39,782 nucleotides of DNA from Laspinema sp. D2d (GTDB taxonomy: Bacteria > Cyanobacteriota > Cyanobacteriia > Cyanobacteriales > Laspinemataceae). Below the pieces are notes generated by a model. The model did not search any database and was not told the origin of the DNA. It saw only the letters and a list, made by a program, of their open reading frames with translations. The stretch covers positions 1 to 39,782 of the forward strand of contig NZ_JAMXFC010000048.1 in NCBI RefSeq assembly GCF_025370755.1. The letters are read 5' to 3'. Made by a program: the position numbers and the translations under genes. Positions 8,219-17,359 of this stretch are shown piece after piece (the stretch's first letter is position 1; the number at the start of each line of letters is the position of its first letter).

Positions 8219-9283
8219 TTGGCAAATAAACCGATTCGATTACTGATTGCTGCGAGTGGCACAGGTGGGCATTTGTTCCCCGCACTCGCCACCGCCGAAC
8301 AACTCAAAGACTATCAAATTGAATGGTTGGGGGTTCCCAACCGTATGGAAACTCAACTCATTGGCGATCGCTATCGGTTGCACACCATTCCTGTGGAAGG
8401 ATTTCAACAGCGTCTCGGACTCGGCACCCTCAAAATCGCCTTCCGACTCGTCAGTTCCGTGTTTAAAGTGCGTCGCTTGCTCAAAACGGGTGAATTTCAC
8501 GGCGTCTTTACCACCGGGGGTTATATTGCGGCTCCAGCCATTTTAGCAGCCCGTTCTTTGGGGTTACCGGCTATTCTTCATGAGTCTAACGCCCTGCCGG
8601 GGAAAGTCACCCGCACGTTTAGTCCCTTTTGTAGTGTGGTGGCAGTCGGGTTTGAGAAGGCGGCACAATATTTACCCAAGGCAAAAACCGCTGTGGTGGG
8701 AACTCCGGTGCGATCGCCCTTCCTGGCTACCCCGGAATTTGATTTACCCATTCCAGAAAATGTCCCTTTGATTGCGATCGCCGGAGGTTCCCAAGGCGCA
8801 GTTGCTGTCAATAAATTGGTGCGAGAATGCGCTCAAGCTTGGATTGATGCCGGTGCTTGGATCTTTCATCAAACGGGAGATAATGATCCAGAAGTCAATC
8901 ATTTTCAGCATCCCCACTATATTTCCATGCCATTTTATTCCAATATGGCGGGATTATTGCATCGCGCTACTCTCGTGATTAGTCGGGCGGGCGCAGGGAC
9001 TTTAACTGAATTAGCGGTGACTAAAACGCCCTCTATTTTGATTCCTTATCCCTTTGCAGCCGAAGATCATCAAGCTTATAATGCAGCAGTTTTTGCCGAT
9101 GCAGGGGCCGCCGTCCTGTATCGCCAACAAGAGCTAACGGCGCAACAGTTGGAACAGCAAGTATTAGACTGGCTCAAATCACCGGAATCCTTGCAGAAAA
9201 TGGCAGAGGCAGCCGGTGGGTTAGCGGTTCCCGATAGCAGCGATCGGCTTGCTCAATTAGTCCGGGAATGGGTGGAAAAATAA
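8219..9283 (+). CDS. murG: UDP-GlcNAc:undecaprenyl-PP-MurNAc-pentapeptide GlcNAc transferase MurG
   Basis: MurG adds GlcNAc to lipid I to form lipid II, the last cytosolic step of peptidoglycan synthesis, at the inner face of the plasma membrane. The N-terminal G-loop GTGGH is at residues 14-18 and is followed by FPALATAEQL. The second G-loop, IAGGSQGA, begins near residue 186. The family block SRAGAGTLTELAVTKTPSIL, contacting the UDP-sugar, lies near 255-275, with AEDHQAYNA after it. The length of 354 is typical. The start is TTG, with an AGAGG about 8 nt upstream. It stands alone rather than in a mur/fts cluster, as is common in cyanobacteria. Confidence 0.97.
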   Translation: MANKPIRLLIAASGTGGHLFPALATAEQLKDYQIEWLGVPNRMETQLIGDRYRLHTIPVEGFQQRLGLGTLKIAFRLVSSVFKVRRLLKTGEFHGVFTTGGYIAAPAILAARSLGLPAILHESNALPGKVTRTFSPFCSVVAVGFEKAAQYLPKAKTAVVGTPVRSPFLATPEFDLPIPENVPLIAIAGGSQGAVAVNKLVRECAQAWIDAGAWIFHQTGDNDPEVNHFQHPHYISMPFYSNMAGLLHRATLVISRAGAGTLTELAVTKTPSILIPYPFAAEDHQAYNAAVFADAGAAVLYRQQELTAQQLEQQVLDWLKSPESLQKMAEAAGGLAVPDSSDRLAQLVREWVEK

Positions 9284-9573
9284 GGCTTGATTCTCTGATT
9301 TTAAGGATAATTAATAGATTAGAAACCGGGGATTTTTAGCAAATTTATCCCGATTATCAAAAAGTTTAAAAACCCCGGTTTCTGTTTCTATGTAGGTCAT
9401 TCGAGGGGACTTTTTATACCCAATCCAGTTGCAAAAAGTCGGTTTTCTCTACTCAGCCCGCGTAGGCGGGCTTCGTCCTGTGAGCCTCCACCCTTCTGGG
9501 TGCCGGTTTTTATAAACCTTTCACAACGGAATTGCGTATTAAATACTCCAATATTTCCTCAATTAAAAACTGC
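9284..9573. repeat. repeat-rich spacer with palindromic elements
   Basis: No gene is seen. Three palindromes are stacked here. The first is the AGAAACCGGGG...CCCCGGTTTCT element (9321-9383). The second is AGCCCGC-GTAG-GCGGGCT (9455-9472), followed by TCGTCCTGT. The third is CACCC-TTCT-GGGTG (9489-9502), followed by CCGGTTTTTATA. The last two resemble short dispersed repeats known from filamentous cyanobacteria. Confidence 0.7.
9321..9383. terminator. long palindrome, probable murG terminator and dispersed repeat
   Basis: AGAAACCGGGG (9321-9331) pairs perfectly with CCCCGGTTTCT (9373-9383). The pairing continues with TTTTT/AAAAA after a one-base bulge, giving about 16 bp around a 30-nt loop. 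It lies 37 bp after the murG stop. It shares the AGAAAC theme with elements at 12650-12719 and 19534-19593. Confidence 0.65.
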
Positions 9574-10155
9574 TTAATCTACCACTTGAGCGCTATGGCT
9601 GCGAGGGTCAGTTTTATTGCTATTGTTCGGGACTGCCGCACTATTCAAGGCGGAATTTTGACCTTTAGCCTTGGCATGGGGTAACGGGTTTCCGGCAATT
9701 AATGCTTCGATATTTTCGGCCATAACTGCCCGAGGAATTTCTCCGATCGCCTCAGCAATTGGCTCTGCCTCTCCCCCTAAAAATACAAAATGAGGAATAC
9801 CATCAACTCGATATTTAGTCAATTCAGGTAACCACTTGGTATTGTCCACATTCAACATGACAAAGTTAACCCTATCTGCATATTCCGTTTCCAGTTCTTT
9901 CATTTCCGGTGCCATTGCCATACAACTCGTGCACCAATTGGCATAAAATTCCATCAGAGTAGGTTTGCCATTCGCCAGTGCCACCTCATAAGGGATAGAA
10001 TCCGTCTCCAGATCCGTTAAAGAAACCGTACTCGATTCCGTCCGCAATCCCAGGAAAATCCCCACTGCTAATACAGTAGCCGTTAGGACAATAATCAAAT
10101 TTCTGAGTTGATTCAAGAAGGAAGCAGGGGGTTTTTCAGGTAAATTCGCAGTCAT
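9574..10155 (-). CDS. membrane-anchored thioredoxin-like protein (TxlA/HCF164 type)
   Basis: The protein has 193 residues. One N-terminal membrane segment (NLIIVLTATVLAVGIFLGL, about 19-37) precedes a thioredoxin fold at about 48-150. The active site is WCTSC within FYANWCTSCMAMAPEM (about residues 71-86), and the conserved cis-Pro is in the GIPH motif. The match is to cyanobacterial TxlA and plant HCF164. HCF164 is a thylakoid lumen disulfide reductase for cytochrome b6f biogenesis. A last 40-residue polar tail rich in Asn/Ser/Ala is not part of the fold. The start ATG is clear, with TAGGA upstream. Lumenal or periplasmic orientation is inferred from the family. Confidence 0.85.
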   Translation of the reverse strand: MTANLPEKPPASFLNQLRNLIIVLTATVLAVGIFLGLRTESSTVSLTDLETDSIPYEVALANGKPTLMEFYANWCTSCMAMAPEMKELETEYADRVNFVMLNVDNTKWLPELTKYRVDGIPHFVFLGGEAEPIAEAIGEIPRAVMAENIEALIAGNPLPHAKAKGQNSALNSAAVPNNSNKTDPRSHSAQVVD

Positions 10156-10399
10156 CGGCTTTTTGATTCCTAGTTATTACAAGTTGTTTCTAGTTTAGCG
10201 AACGATCGCCCGTTGGGAAGGATCAGCCAACCGGCATGGAATTCTGGGTTAGGGATGGGGTAGAGGCGTGAGCGCGAACCGCATTTTCTCGATAATCCGC
10301 GCTACAATAAGACTTGGGAATTTCGATAAGAATTCGTCAGGAACTCCCTAAAAAGTTTTACCCGTTTTATCATTCCAAGCCACTGATTTAAAGTAAACT
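10156..10399. promoter_or_regulatory. divergent promoter region, thioredoxin-like and NIL-ferredoxin genes
   Basis: This 244-bp spacer lies between divergent genes. A plus-strand TACAAT at 10303-10308 is a plausible -10 for the ferredoxin gene, but no good -35 accompanies it. Nothing equally clear was found on the minus strand. Confidence 0.3.
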
Positions 10400-10804
10400 G
10401 TGAAAAAACGAGTTACCCTAACCTTTCCTAAACGGTCAGTCCAAATGCCAATTACTTATCGGTTGGCGAAAGATTTTAACGTAGCGGCTAATATTATTCG
10501 TGCACAGGTTGCACCCAACCAAGTAGGGACGCTCGTGGTTGAATTATCCGGGGATATTGATCAACTCGATGCGGCAATGGATTGGATGCGATCGCATGAT
10601 ATTACCATTTCCCTAGCCTCTCGGGAAATTTTAATTGATGAAGAGACTTGTGTCCATTGCGGACTCTGTACGGGAGTCTGTCCCACGGAAGCACTGCACC
10701 TTGACCGGGAGAGCTTTCAACTGAATTTCACGCGATCGCGTTGTGTCGTTTGTGAACAATGTATTCCTACTTGTCCCGTTCAAGCAATTTCTACCCATCT
10801 TTAA
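10400..10804 (+). CDS. NIL-domain ferredoxin with two 4Fe-4S motifs
   Basis: The protein has 134 residues. Residues 1-75 form an NIL (ACT-like) domain, otherwise known from the C-terminus of the methionine importer ATPase MetN. Residues 78-134 form a bacterial-type ferredoxin with two CxxCxxCxxxCP motifs (CVHCGLCTGVCP and CVVCEQCIPTCP), predicting two 4Fe-4S clusters. This stand-alone pair of domains is common in cyanobacteria. Related NIL-ferredoxins in methanogens take part in homocysteine synthesis from sulfide, so a sulfur-transfer role is possible here but unproven. The start is GTG; an ATG at 10427 would cut into the NIL domain. A weak hairpin follows before the next gene. Confidence 0.9.
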   Translation: MKKRVTLTFPKRSVQMPITYRLAKDFNVAANIIRAQVAPNQVGTLVVELSGDIDQLDAAMDWMRSHDITISLASREILIDEETCVHCGLCTGVCPTEALHLDRESFQLNFTRSRCVVCEQCIPTCPVQAISTHL

Positions 10805-10806
10805 GG

Positions 10807-10842
10807 TCCGCCGAATATTAAACCGTTAAGGCGGAGATTTTT
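10807..10842 (+). terminator. weak hairpin between NIL-ferredoxin and membrane-protein genes
   Basis: TCCGCC (10807-10812) pairs with GGCGGA (10830-10835) and GATTTTTA follows. The stem is only 6 bp and the loop 17 nt, so this is at best a partial terminator or attenuator. Confidence 0.4.
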
Positions 10843-10864
10843 AACGAGTGCCAGAGGAGATTCC

Positions 10865-11296
10865 ATGTTTTTATTTTTTATCAAAGCACTTCCCCGGCTG
10901 TCTCTGATGCTACTTGCTCTGACTTATTTTAACTTTGGTTGGACCTTAGCTACCGCCCAATCCCCCTTGTGGGTGTGGGTTTTATCCATCATTTTGACCT
11001 TTCTGATGGCCGAGGCATTAGCCGCCCCTTGGTCGATTATCCGCACCTTTTCCGTGCGTTGGTTGAAATCCGATTATCGGACATTTTTTACTGTCTTATT
11101 GGGCGCTTTTTTCCTAGTCGTGTTTCTCTCTTGGTTGAATATTTCCGCTTACGGATTAGCCTTATTAGTCTCCGCTGCGATCGCCCGATTGGACCTCCAA
11201 ACGGGTCCGTTCCGTCCCTGGCAGGATTTCTTAATTTTATTTGTAGTCGCGACCCTGGGTTTGAGCCTCGGTTGGGTGCTCTACTTGATTTTATAA
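10865..11296 (+). CDS. conserved small membrane protein, function unknown
   Basis: The 143-residue protein is almost wholly hydrophobic, with about four membrane segments (roughly 8-30, 34-54, 74-104 and 121-143). It has a conserved-looking cytosolic loop (APWSIIRTFSVRWLKSDYRTF) between segments 2 and 3. No charged residues suggest a transporter pore. I do not recognise a named family. The ATG has an excellent ribosome binding site (AGAGGAG, 6 nt upstream). It lies 60 bp after the NIL-ferredoxin gene and 204 bp before lepB, all on the same strand, so shared transcription is possible. Confidence 0.75.
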   Translation: MFLFFIKALPRLSLMLLALTYFNFGWTLATAQSPLWVWVLSIILTFLMAEALAAPWSIIRTFSVRWLKSDYRTFFTVLLGAFFLVVFLSWLNISAYGLALLVSAAIARLDLQTGPFRPWQDFLILFVVATLGLSLGWVLYLIL

Positions 11297-11500
11297 ATCC
11301 CTCGACCCGTGAATCAAAAGTCCGAGGAATTGGACCCTCCTAGAATCCCGCCCTTGTCCGAATTGAATCCCAGACTAGAGGCGCGACAGCAACGTTGTAA
11401 GATAAAAAGACACATACAAACCTTGAAATGTCTGCGGATCTGGAACAGATACCAGAAGCAAAGCGGGCAAATCTGGCCTCATGGGAGAAGGGAACTGGAG

Positions 11501-12082
11501 ATGACCTCTGAGAAAACGGAATTAAAAAAAACAGACTCCATCGAATCAAACGGGTGGAAGCAGTTGCGAGACAACGTGCAAATTTTGGCGATCGCCTTGA
11601 TTTTAGCCCTAGGGATTCGAGCTTTTGTCGCTGAACCGCGATATATTCCTTCCGTCTCAATGGTTCCGACCCTAGAAGTGGGCGATCGCATCGTCGTCGA
11701 AAAACTCTCCTATAACTGGCGATCGCCCACCGCCGGAGATATCATCGTTTTTGACCCCCCAGAAGCGCTTCAACAGTACGGTTACACCAAAAACCAAGCC
11801 TTCATCAAACGAGTCATTGCCACCGAAGGTCAGTTCGTCCGTATTCACAACGGCCAACTCTACCTCAATGACGAACCCATCAAAGAAGAGTACATTGCCG
11901 AACCCCCAGACTATGAGTGGGGTCCCCAAAAAGTCCCCACCGACACCGTATTTGTCATGGGAGATAACCGTAATAACAGCAATGATTCTCATGTTTGGGG
12001 GTTTTTACCCAAAACCAACATCATTGGACGTGCAGTTGGGCGATTTTGGCCAATTAATCGGATCGGTTTCCTCGACAATTAA
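11501..12082 (+). CDS. lepB: signal peptidase I
   Basis: The protein has 193 residues. One N-terminal membrane anchor (ILALIALILALGIRAFVA region, about 28-44) precedes the S26 catalytic domain. The nucleophile is S53 in SVSMVPTLEVGDRIVVEK. The general base is K103 in FIKRVIATEG. The C-terminal box GDNRNNSNDSHVWG is intact (about 158-171). It removes signal peptides of exported proteins at the outer face of the plasma or thylakoid membrane. The frame is open upstream to a GTG at 11309, but ATG at 11501 has GGAG 2 nt before it and gives the normal family length, so I use it. Confidence 0.95.
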   Translation: MTSEKTELKKTDSIESNGWKQLRDNVQILAIALILALGIRAFVAEPRYIPSVSMVPTLEVGDRIVVEKLSYNWRSPTAGDIIVFDPPEALQQYGYTKNQAFIKRVIATEGQFVRIHNGQLYLNDEPIKEEYIAEPPDYEWGPQKVPTDTVFVMGDNRNNSNDSHVWGFLPKTNIIGRAVGRFWPINRIGFLDN

Positions 12083-12220
12083 CCCCAAATTTCCCTCAAA
12101 AACCCCGTAGAAATCTATTCTTGACTAAAACCATTTTCCACCCCTGCACTAAAATAATAAGATAGAGGGTGGGAATTCCCACCAACTGGGGAAACGAGTA
12201 TAAGAGAAACTGGGAAAACA

Positions 12221-12544
12221 ATGGGTTTTTTTGATTCTGAAATCGTTCAGCAAGAAGCCAAAGAGCTGTTTGAAGATTATCGAGCCTTGATCCAACTAGG
12301 CAGCAATTACGGAAAATTTGACAGAGAAGGGAAAAAGCTCTATATCGATCGCATGGAAGCCATGATGGATCGGTACAGTATTTTTATGAAACGCTTTGAA
12401 CTCTCCGAAGACTTCATGGCTCAAATGACCGTTGAACAGCTTAAGACCCAACTGGGTCAATTTGGCATGACACCGCAGCAAATGTTTCAACAAATGCACC
12501 AAACCCTCGAACGCATGAAAAAACAATTAGAACAAGAGGCTTAA
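12221..12544 (+). CDS. DUF1825 family protein
   Basis: This 107-residue, helix-rich cytosolic protein belongs to DUF1825, a family confined to cyanobacteria and plastids as far as I know. It opens with GFFDSEIVQQEAKELFEDY. The middle (DREGKKLYIDRMEAMMDRYSIFMKRFELS) and the Met/Gln-rich end (GMTPQQMFQQMHQTLERMKKQLEQEA) suggest a coiled-coil or helical bundle. The function is unknown. Its own transcription unit is likely: 138 bp separate it from lepB, and a strong hairpin lies downstream at 12738. Confidence 0.9.
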   Translation: MGFFDSEIVQQEAKELFEDYRALIQLGSNYGKFDREGKKLYIDRMEAMMDRYSIFMKRFELSEDFMAQMTVEQLKTQLGQFGMTPQQMFQQMHQTLERMKKQLEQEA

Positions 12545-12892
12545 ACCACTCAATCTCGCGTCAATATCGAGTCAATAGAGAGTGTGCCCCGGGACACTTT
12601 TGCAACTCGGGAAAAGGCAGATGAGCGATCGGGGAAATTCGTAGGGATAAGAAACTGGGTTTTTTACCTAGTCATTGATTACGGATTACTCCAGATGAGG
12701 GCAAGAAACCTCGTTTCTTTTCTGCCTACTCTACTGGAAAAACCGGATGGAGTATCTTACCCCATCCGGTTTTTAAAAGGGGAGATCTATTGGTTCCTTT
12801 GGACTCGGCTTCACCCAAGTCCCAAGGAACCTCCCCGTCTCTCCCCCATCCTCCGTCTCTCCCCCATCTCCCCTATCTCCCCACCCCACTCA
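12545..12892. repeat. spacer with AAGAAAC palindrome, terminator and 9-bp repeats
   Basis: The spacer lies between convergent DUF1825 and PBP genes. It contains AAGAAACTGGG at 12649, the palindrome AAGAAACCTCGTTTCTT (12703-12719), the terminator at 12738-12774, and degenerate CTCCCCCAT units at 12841-12876. No gene is supported. Confidence 0.75.
12738..12774. terminator. bidirectional intrinsic terminator
   Basis: AAAAACCGGATGG (12738-12750) and CCATCCGGTTTTT (12762-12774) form a perfect 13-bp inverted repeat with an 11-nt loop. A-run and T-run ends suit both the DUF1825 gene (plus) and the PBP gene (minus). Confidence 0.9.
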
Positions 12893-14815
12893 TTACGGCG
12901 GGTCAAATTCCCCAGGAGAGGGGAAGTCTTCCACCGGCGTTCCTTGCATCGCCTGATGCATGAAATCTCGCCAAATGGGAGCAACAAAACCGCCACCCGT
13001 AGCCCCCGTAGCCAAAGGTCGGTTGTCATCATTGCCCACCCATACCGCCGCAGACAACTGCGGGACATAACCCACAAACCAGATATCCCGTTGAGAAGAC
13101 GTCGTTCCCGTCTTCCCAGCCGCCGGACGGCCTAAACGCGCACCCGTCCCAGTTCCCTGACTAATGACCCCTTGCAGGACATTTGTCAGGGCAGCAACTG
13201 ACCAAGGATCGAGAACCAATTTCGGTTTAGGGGTATTGTCTAGCAAGATATTCCCGGTACTATCCGTCACTTGCACAATAAAGGTCGGGTCCGAATGCCA
13301 ACCATTGCTGGCAAACGTCGCAAAAGCACCCGCCATTTCCATCGGGGTCATATCGATCGCCCCTAACGGCATAGAAATCACAGGCTCCATTGGACTGGTA
13401 ATTCCCAAAGACCGGCAAATTTCAATGACCTTATTTAAACCCACGGATTGGCCGAGTTTAATCGCCGGAATGTTCAGAGAGACTTCCAATGCCTTGCGAA
13501 TCGACACGGCCCCAGAAAACCCGCCGCCATAGTTTTGCGGTGAGTAATACCCATCGCCGTCACGATAGCTCACCGGGCTATCCTGAATAATGGAGTCCGG
13601 GCCGTACTGACCCGACGCAAAGGCCGCATAATAAACAAACGGCTTAAACGCCGAACCCGTTTGCCGTCGGGCTTGAATCGCTCGGTTATATTGACTACTT
13701 TGGAAATCCACACCCCCCACCATCGCTTTCACGAAGTGAGTGCGCGGATCCACTGCCACTAGGGCAACTTGACCATTAGTGCGGCTATAGAACAATCCTT
13801 GATAATAAAGCCGCTCATGCCAACGTCGGACCGTTTCTTCGGCCATGCGTTGGAAATTCATATCAATGGTGGTTTGAACCCGCATCCCGCCCTTAAGGAC
13901 TGCATCCCGACCGAAACGGCGGGTCAACTCCTGAATCACCGCATCGGTCACATAAGGCAGATTACTTTGACCAAACGAGGTAATTCGTCCCACCAATAGC
14001 GGTTGCTGACGAGCTTTGGTTTCTTCTTCTGCCGTAATCCATTTAAGAGCCCGCATTCGGCCCAGTACCACCGCCTGCCGTTGTTTGGCAAGGGGATAGT
14101 TGACAAAGGGGCTGTATTCTTCCGGGGCCTGGATGATGCCCGCCAGCATGGCCGCCTCTGCCAGGGTCAACTCTGAGGAGGGCTTATTAAAATAGCTTTG
14201 GGAAGCCGTTTCAACCCCGTATAAGTTATGCCCCCAATACACCTGATTCAGATAGAATTCTAAAATCTCGTTTTTTTCGAGAATTTGCTCCATACGAATC
14301 GCTAGAACCGCCTCAGCCGCTTTCCGGCTAAAGGAGCGATTCGGGGACAAAAATAGGTTTTTAACCAACTGCATCGTTAGGGTCGAACCCCCTTCGACGG
14401 TCTCCCCTTGCTCTAGGTTGGCAACTAAGGCCCGCATCACCCCACCGGGGTTAATCCCGTGGTGAAGGTAAAAATGACTATCTTCAATGGCTAGAACGGC
14501 TCGTTTGAGGTTCGGGGAAATATTATCTAAAGGAACCACTTCCCGGTTGGCTTCATCATGAATCCGGGTTAAAAGAGTCCCCTTAATATCATAAATGTAC
14601 GTTGTTTCTGTGGGAACATAAGTGCGTAGAACTCGGACGTCAGGAAGGTTGCGGAAGCTCAAAGCCAAGCCGACCAGTCCACCAGCCACGACCGAACTGA
14701 GCAACATGGTCATTCCAAGCAGAGTTCCTGCGGTGACTTTGCTGACGCCCTGAAAAAAACTGAAAATTGGTGCGGAGTCTCCAGGGGAATTTTGTCTAAT
14801 CGTGTTAGTAGACAC
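12893..14815 (-). CDS. class A penicillin-binding protein (PBP1A-like transglycosylase/transpeptidase)
   Basis: The protein has 640 residues from GTG 14815, which has AGAGGAAG 10 nt upstream; a TTG at 14842 would add nine. A single N-terminal membrane anchor (about 25-55) precedes the GT51 glycosyltransferase domain. Its catalytic Glu is in AIEDSHFYLHHG, and GGSTLTMQLVKNLFL is also present. The transpeptidase domain has the SxxK serine near residue 388 (TGSAFKPF), SLN as the second motif and KTGTT as the third. It polymerises lipid II glycan strands and cross-links the peptides in the periplasm, downstream of MurG. Both active sites look intact. The C-terminus is short (EDFPSPGEFDPP), without the long disordered tail of some relatives. 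Confidence 0.95.
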   Translation of the reverse strand: MSTNTIRQNSPGDSAPIFSFFQGVSKVTAGTLLGMTMLLSSVVAGGLVGLALSFRNLPDVRVLRTYVPTETTYIYDIKGTLLTRIHDEANREVVPLDNISPNLKRAVLAIEDSHFYLHHGINPGGVMRALVANLEQGETVEGGSTLTMQLVKNLFLSPNRSFSRKAAEAVLAIRMEQILEKNEILEFYLNQVYWGHNLYGVETASQSYFNKPSSELTLAEAAMLAGIIQAPEEYSPFVNYPLAKQRQAVVLGRMRALKWITAEEETKARQQPLLVGRITSFGQSNLPYVTDAVIQELTRRFGRDAVLKGGMRVQTTIDMNFQRMAEETVRRWHERLYYQGLFYSRTNGQVALVAVDPRTHFVKAMVGGVDFQSSQYNRAIQARRQTGSAFKPFVYYAAFASGQYGPDSIIQDSPVSYRDGDGYYSPQNYGGGFSGAVSIRKALEVSLNIPAIKLGQSVGLNKVIEICRSLGITSPMEPVISMPLGAIDMTPMEMAGAFATFASNGWHSDPTFIVQVTDSTGNILLDNTPKPKLVLDPWSVAALTNVLQGVISQGTGTGARLGRPAAGKTGTTSSQRDIWFVGYVPQLSAAVWVGNDDNRPLATGATGGGFVAPIWRDFMHQAMQGTPVEDFPSPGEFDPP

Positions 14816-15416
14816 GGCGATTTTACTTCCTCTTCTAATCAAAGCTCAATAGGGTGAAAGGGGGACCGGGCAACTGGGGATACAGGTGAGGTCAAGTCAT
14901 TTGGGAGCAATTTTAGCGCGATCGCTGAACAATTGGGGGAAGCGATTTCACCGATGCAGTTTATCATCCCTGGTCCGTTTCTGTCGGAGTCCCAAACCCT
15001 TGCTCCCATAATTCCATAACTAGATCGTCAAGTTGCAACCCGAACAATCCGGATCGCTCGATCGCAATCTCAGTGTAGTCCCTGGGACTGGACTTTGCGG
15101 GTTTAGGGCGATCACTTCCTTTGAAATTCCCCAACCGTGACCGGACTCCAGGGGGCCTGAACACAGGGCATTATCAATGAAACACTCCACAGGAACAGCG
15201 CCTTGATTTTTTTTAGCACTGATTTTTAGCACTAATTTTGGCAATTATAGTACCCTTCACTCCCTCAAGCCGTGATTACGTTCCCCACCCCAAGATCCCA
15301 GTTCACCGTTATTTAGATAGGGTGAGGGTGAGGGGTTACCCAATTTTTCGGTACACTTGTAAGTCACGAAGCAAAGTCAAGCAGTTGTACAACCTGGCAC
15401 TAGAAGATTAAAACCC
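14816..15416. other. gene-free spacer upstream of tyrS
   Basis: About 600 bp lie between the divergent PBP and tyrS genes. Short minus-strand frames near 14964-15244 overlap each other and show no family features. Both promoters should be here, but no convincing -35/-10 pair was identified. Confidence 0.55.
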
Positions 15417-16628
15417 TTGAATCAAAGTTTATCCTGGCTGCACCGTGGTGTCAGCGAAATTTTTCCCAATCAACCGGAATCCCAGGACCCCAATGAGTCC
15501 TTGGTTGCCCGTCTGCACCGTGCAGACCGTCCCTTACGGGTTAAGCTAGGCATCGACCCCACGGGTGCCGATATCCATCTGGGTCACAGCATTCCCGTGC
15601 GAAAAATGCGGGCGTTTCAAGATGCAGGTCATACAGCCGTTCTGATTATTGGGGACTTTACCGCCCAAATTGGCGACCCCACGGGCAAATCAGAAGTCCG
15701 TCGCCAACTCTCGCCAGAAGATGTCCAGCACAACGCCCAAACCTATCTCGACCAAGTTCGTTCTATTTTAGATTTCGATACCCCCGGACGTTTAGAAATT
15801 CGCTACAACTCGGAATGGTTATCGAAGCTGAATTTAGCCCAAATTCAGGAACTGTTAACCACGATGACGGTGGGACAAATGTTGGCGAAAGAAGGATTCG
15901 CCGATCGCTATGAGAAAGGCAACCCTATCTACCTCCATGAGTTTCTCTATCCCCTGATGCAGGGATATGATTCCGTGGCAGTTCAGTCCGATGTGGAACT
16001 CGGGGGGACGGACCAAAAATTTAATATCGCCGTCGGACGGGATTTACAGCGCTATTTCGGCCAGGTCCCTCAGTTTGGCCTCCTAATGCCGATTTTGCTG
16101 GGGACCGATGGCACCCAAAAGATGTCTAAATCCCTGAATAATTATGTGGGTTTAGCAGAAGACCCGTTATCGATGTATTCCAAGTTGGAGAAGATTCCCG
16201 ACTCCCTGATTGAGCAATATTTTGAACTGTTAACGCCTTTAGCGTTGAACGAGTTACCGGAAAACCCCCGCGATCGCCAAAAATTACTAGCAACTACGTT
16301 GGTGGCGCATCAACATGGGGAAGCGGCGGCAAAGGAGGCGCGACGCGCAGCGGAAACCCTCGTTCAAGGGGATGCTACCCAAGCGGAAGCGGTCCCAGAA
16401 TTTTCCTTAGCAGGGGTGGAATTTCCCGCCAAACTGTTTTATATCCTCAATCTGACTGGATTATGCGCCAGTAGTTCGGATGCGCGTCGCCAGATTAAAG
16501 GGGGGGCAGTGCGTTTAGATGGCGATCGCATTGCGGACGAAAATCTCTCCTTTGAATCCGCCGCCGACCTCAATCATAAGGTTTTACAAGTCGGTAAAAA
16601 GAAATTCGTGCGTCTAGTCCAGTCCTAA
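15417..16628 (+). CDS. tyrS: tyrosyl-tRNA synthetase
   Basis: TyrS is a class I aminoacyl-tRNA synthetase charging tRNA-Tyr. The HIGH-type motif is HLGH at residues 54-57 ([17 protein letters not shown]). The KMSKS loop is at 235-239 ([14 protein letters not shown]). Residues about 335-402 form the S4 RNA-binding domain, recognisable by [18 protein letters not shown]. The size and domain order fit the shorter TyrRS2-like group with the KMSKS consensus. The start is TTG, placed at the family N-terminus ([14 protein letters not shown]). It is followed after 26 bp by pyrF, so these two and the next gene probably form one operon. Confidence 0.96.
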   Translation: MNQSLSWLHRGVSEIFPNQPESQDPNESLVARLHRADRPLRVKLGIDPTGADIHLGHSIPVRKMRAFQDAGHTAVLIIGDFTAQIGDPTGKSEVRRQLSPEDVQHNAQTYLDQVRSILDFDTPGRLEIRYNSEWLSKLNLAQIQELLTTMTVGQMLAKEGFADRYEKGNPIYLHEFLYPLMQGYDSVAVQSDVELGGTDQKFNIAVGRDLQRYFGQVPQFGLLMPILLGTDGTQKMSKSLNNYVGLAEDPLSMYSKLEKIPDSLIEQYFELLTPLALNELPENPRDRQKLLATTLVAHQHGEAAAKEARRAAETLVQGDATQAEAVPEFSLAGVEFPAKLFYILNLTGLCASSSDARRQIKGGAVRLDGDRIADENLSFESAADLNHKVLQVGKKKFVRLVQS

Positions 16629-16654
16629 CCTTTATCCCCCTCACCCCTGGAATT

Positions 16655-17359
16655 ATGTCTGTTTGCGATCGCATTATCGTTCCCCTCGATGTCCCCAATC
16701 AAACCGATGCCCTCACCCTGATTGATGCCCTACCCGAGGTCTCGTTTTGGAAAGTTGGACTAGAACTCTTTGTCAGTTCTGGTCCTAGCATCCTCTCTGA
16801 ACTGAAAACTCGTCAAAAACGAATTTTTCTTGACCTGAAATTTCACGATATCCCCAACACCGTAGCGGGGGCCTGTCGGTCTGCGGCCCAGTATCAGGTT
16901 GATTTGCTGACCATTCACGCCACCTGTGGACGCAGGGCGCTCAAAGATGCTCAAACCGCCTTAGTCGAAACGACGGGAGAGCAAGCGCCTAAACTCATTG
17001 CTATTACCTTGTTAACCAGTCTCAATTCCCGGGATTTAGCGTTTGACCTCAAAATTCCCGTCGAGTTGCCTGAATATGCCTTACAAATGGCTTTAATCGC
17101 CAAAGAGAGTGGGTTACCTGGGGCGGTTTGTTCTCCTCACGAAGCGGCCCAATTGCGATCGGTTTGCGGTTCGGAGTTTCTGTTAGTCTGTCCTGGAGTT
17201 CGTCCAGCTTGGTCAGAAGCGGGAGATCAACGACGCGCTATGACTCCTGGGGAGGCGATTAAAGCCGGGGCCGATTATTTGGTCATCGGACGACCCATCA
17301 CCGCCTCGGAGGACCCCGGGGCGGCCTTTCAGCGGATTTGTGAAGAGATAGAGGGATGA
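16655..17359 (+). CDS. pyrF: orotidine 5'-phosphate decarboxylase
   Basis: PyrF converts OMP to UMP, the last step of de novo pyrimidine synthesis. The 234-residue TIM barrel shows the catalytic Asp-Lys-x2-Asp array at D60, K62 and D65 ([14 protein letters not shown]). The phosphate-binding end is [13 protein letters not shown] and [13 protein letters not shown]. The ATG at 16655 gives the normal N-terminus ([10 protein letters not shown]). Its TGA overlaps the ATG of the following frame (ATGA), a typical translational coupling. Confidence 0.96.
   Translation: MSVCDRIIVPLDVPNQTDALTLIDALPEVSFWKVGLELFVSSGPSILSELKTRQKRIFLDLKFHDIPNTVAGACRSAAQYQVDLLTIHATCGRRALKDAQTALVETTGEQAPKLIAITLLTSLNSRDLAFDLKIPVELPEYALQMALIAKESGLPGAVCSPHEAAQLRSVCGSEFLLVCPGVRPAWSEAGDQRRAMTPGEAIKAGADYLVIGRPITASEDPGAAFQRICEEIEG

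Noticed and set aside
11309-11500. 64-residue N-terminal extension of LepB from a GTG
   Set aside because: The frame is open, but signal peptidases of this group begin about where ATG 11501 lies, and that ATG has its own GGAG. The extension has no signal or domain.
12584-13135. 183-codon open frame on the plus strand
   Set aside because: It overlaps the 3' end of the PBP gene in antisense and reads through repeat and terminator sequence. Its translation is rich in Arg, Pro and Ser with no family features.
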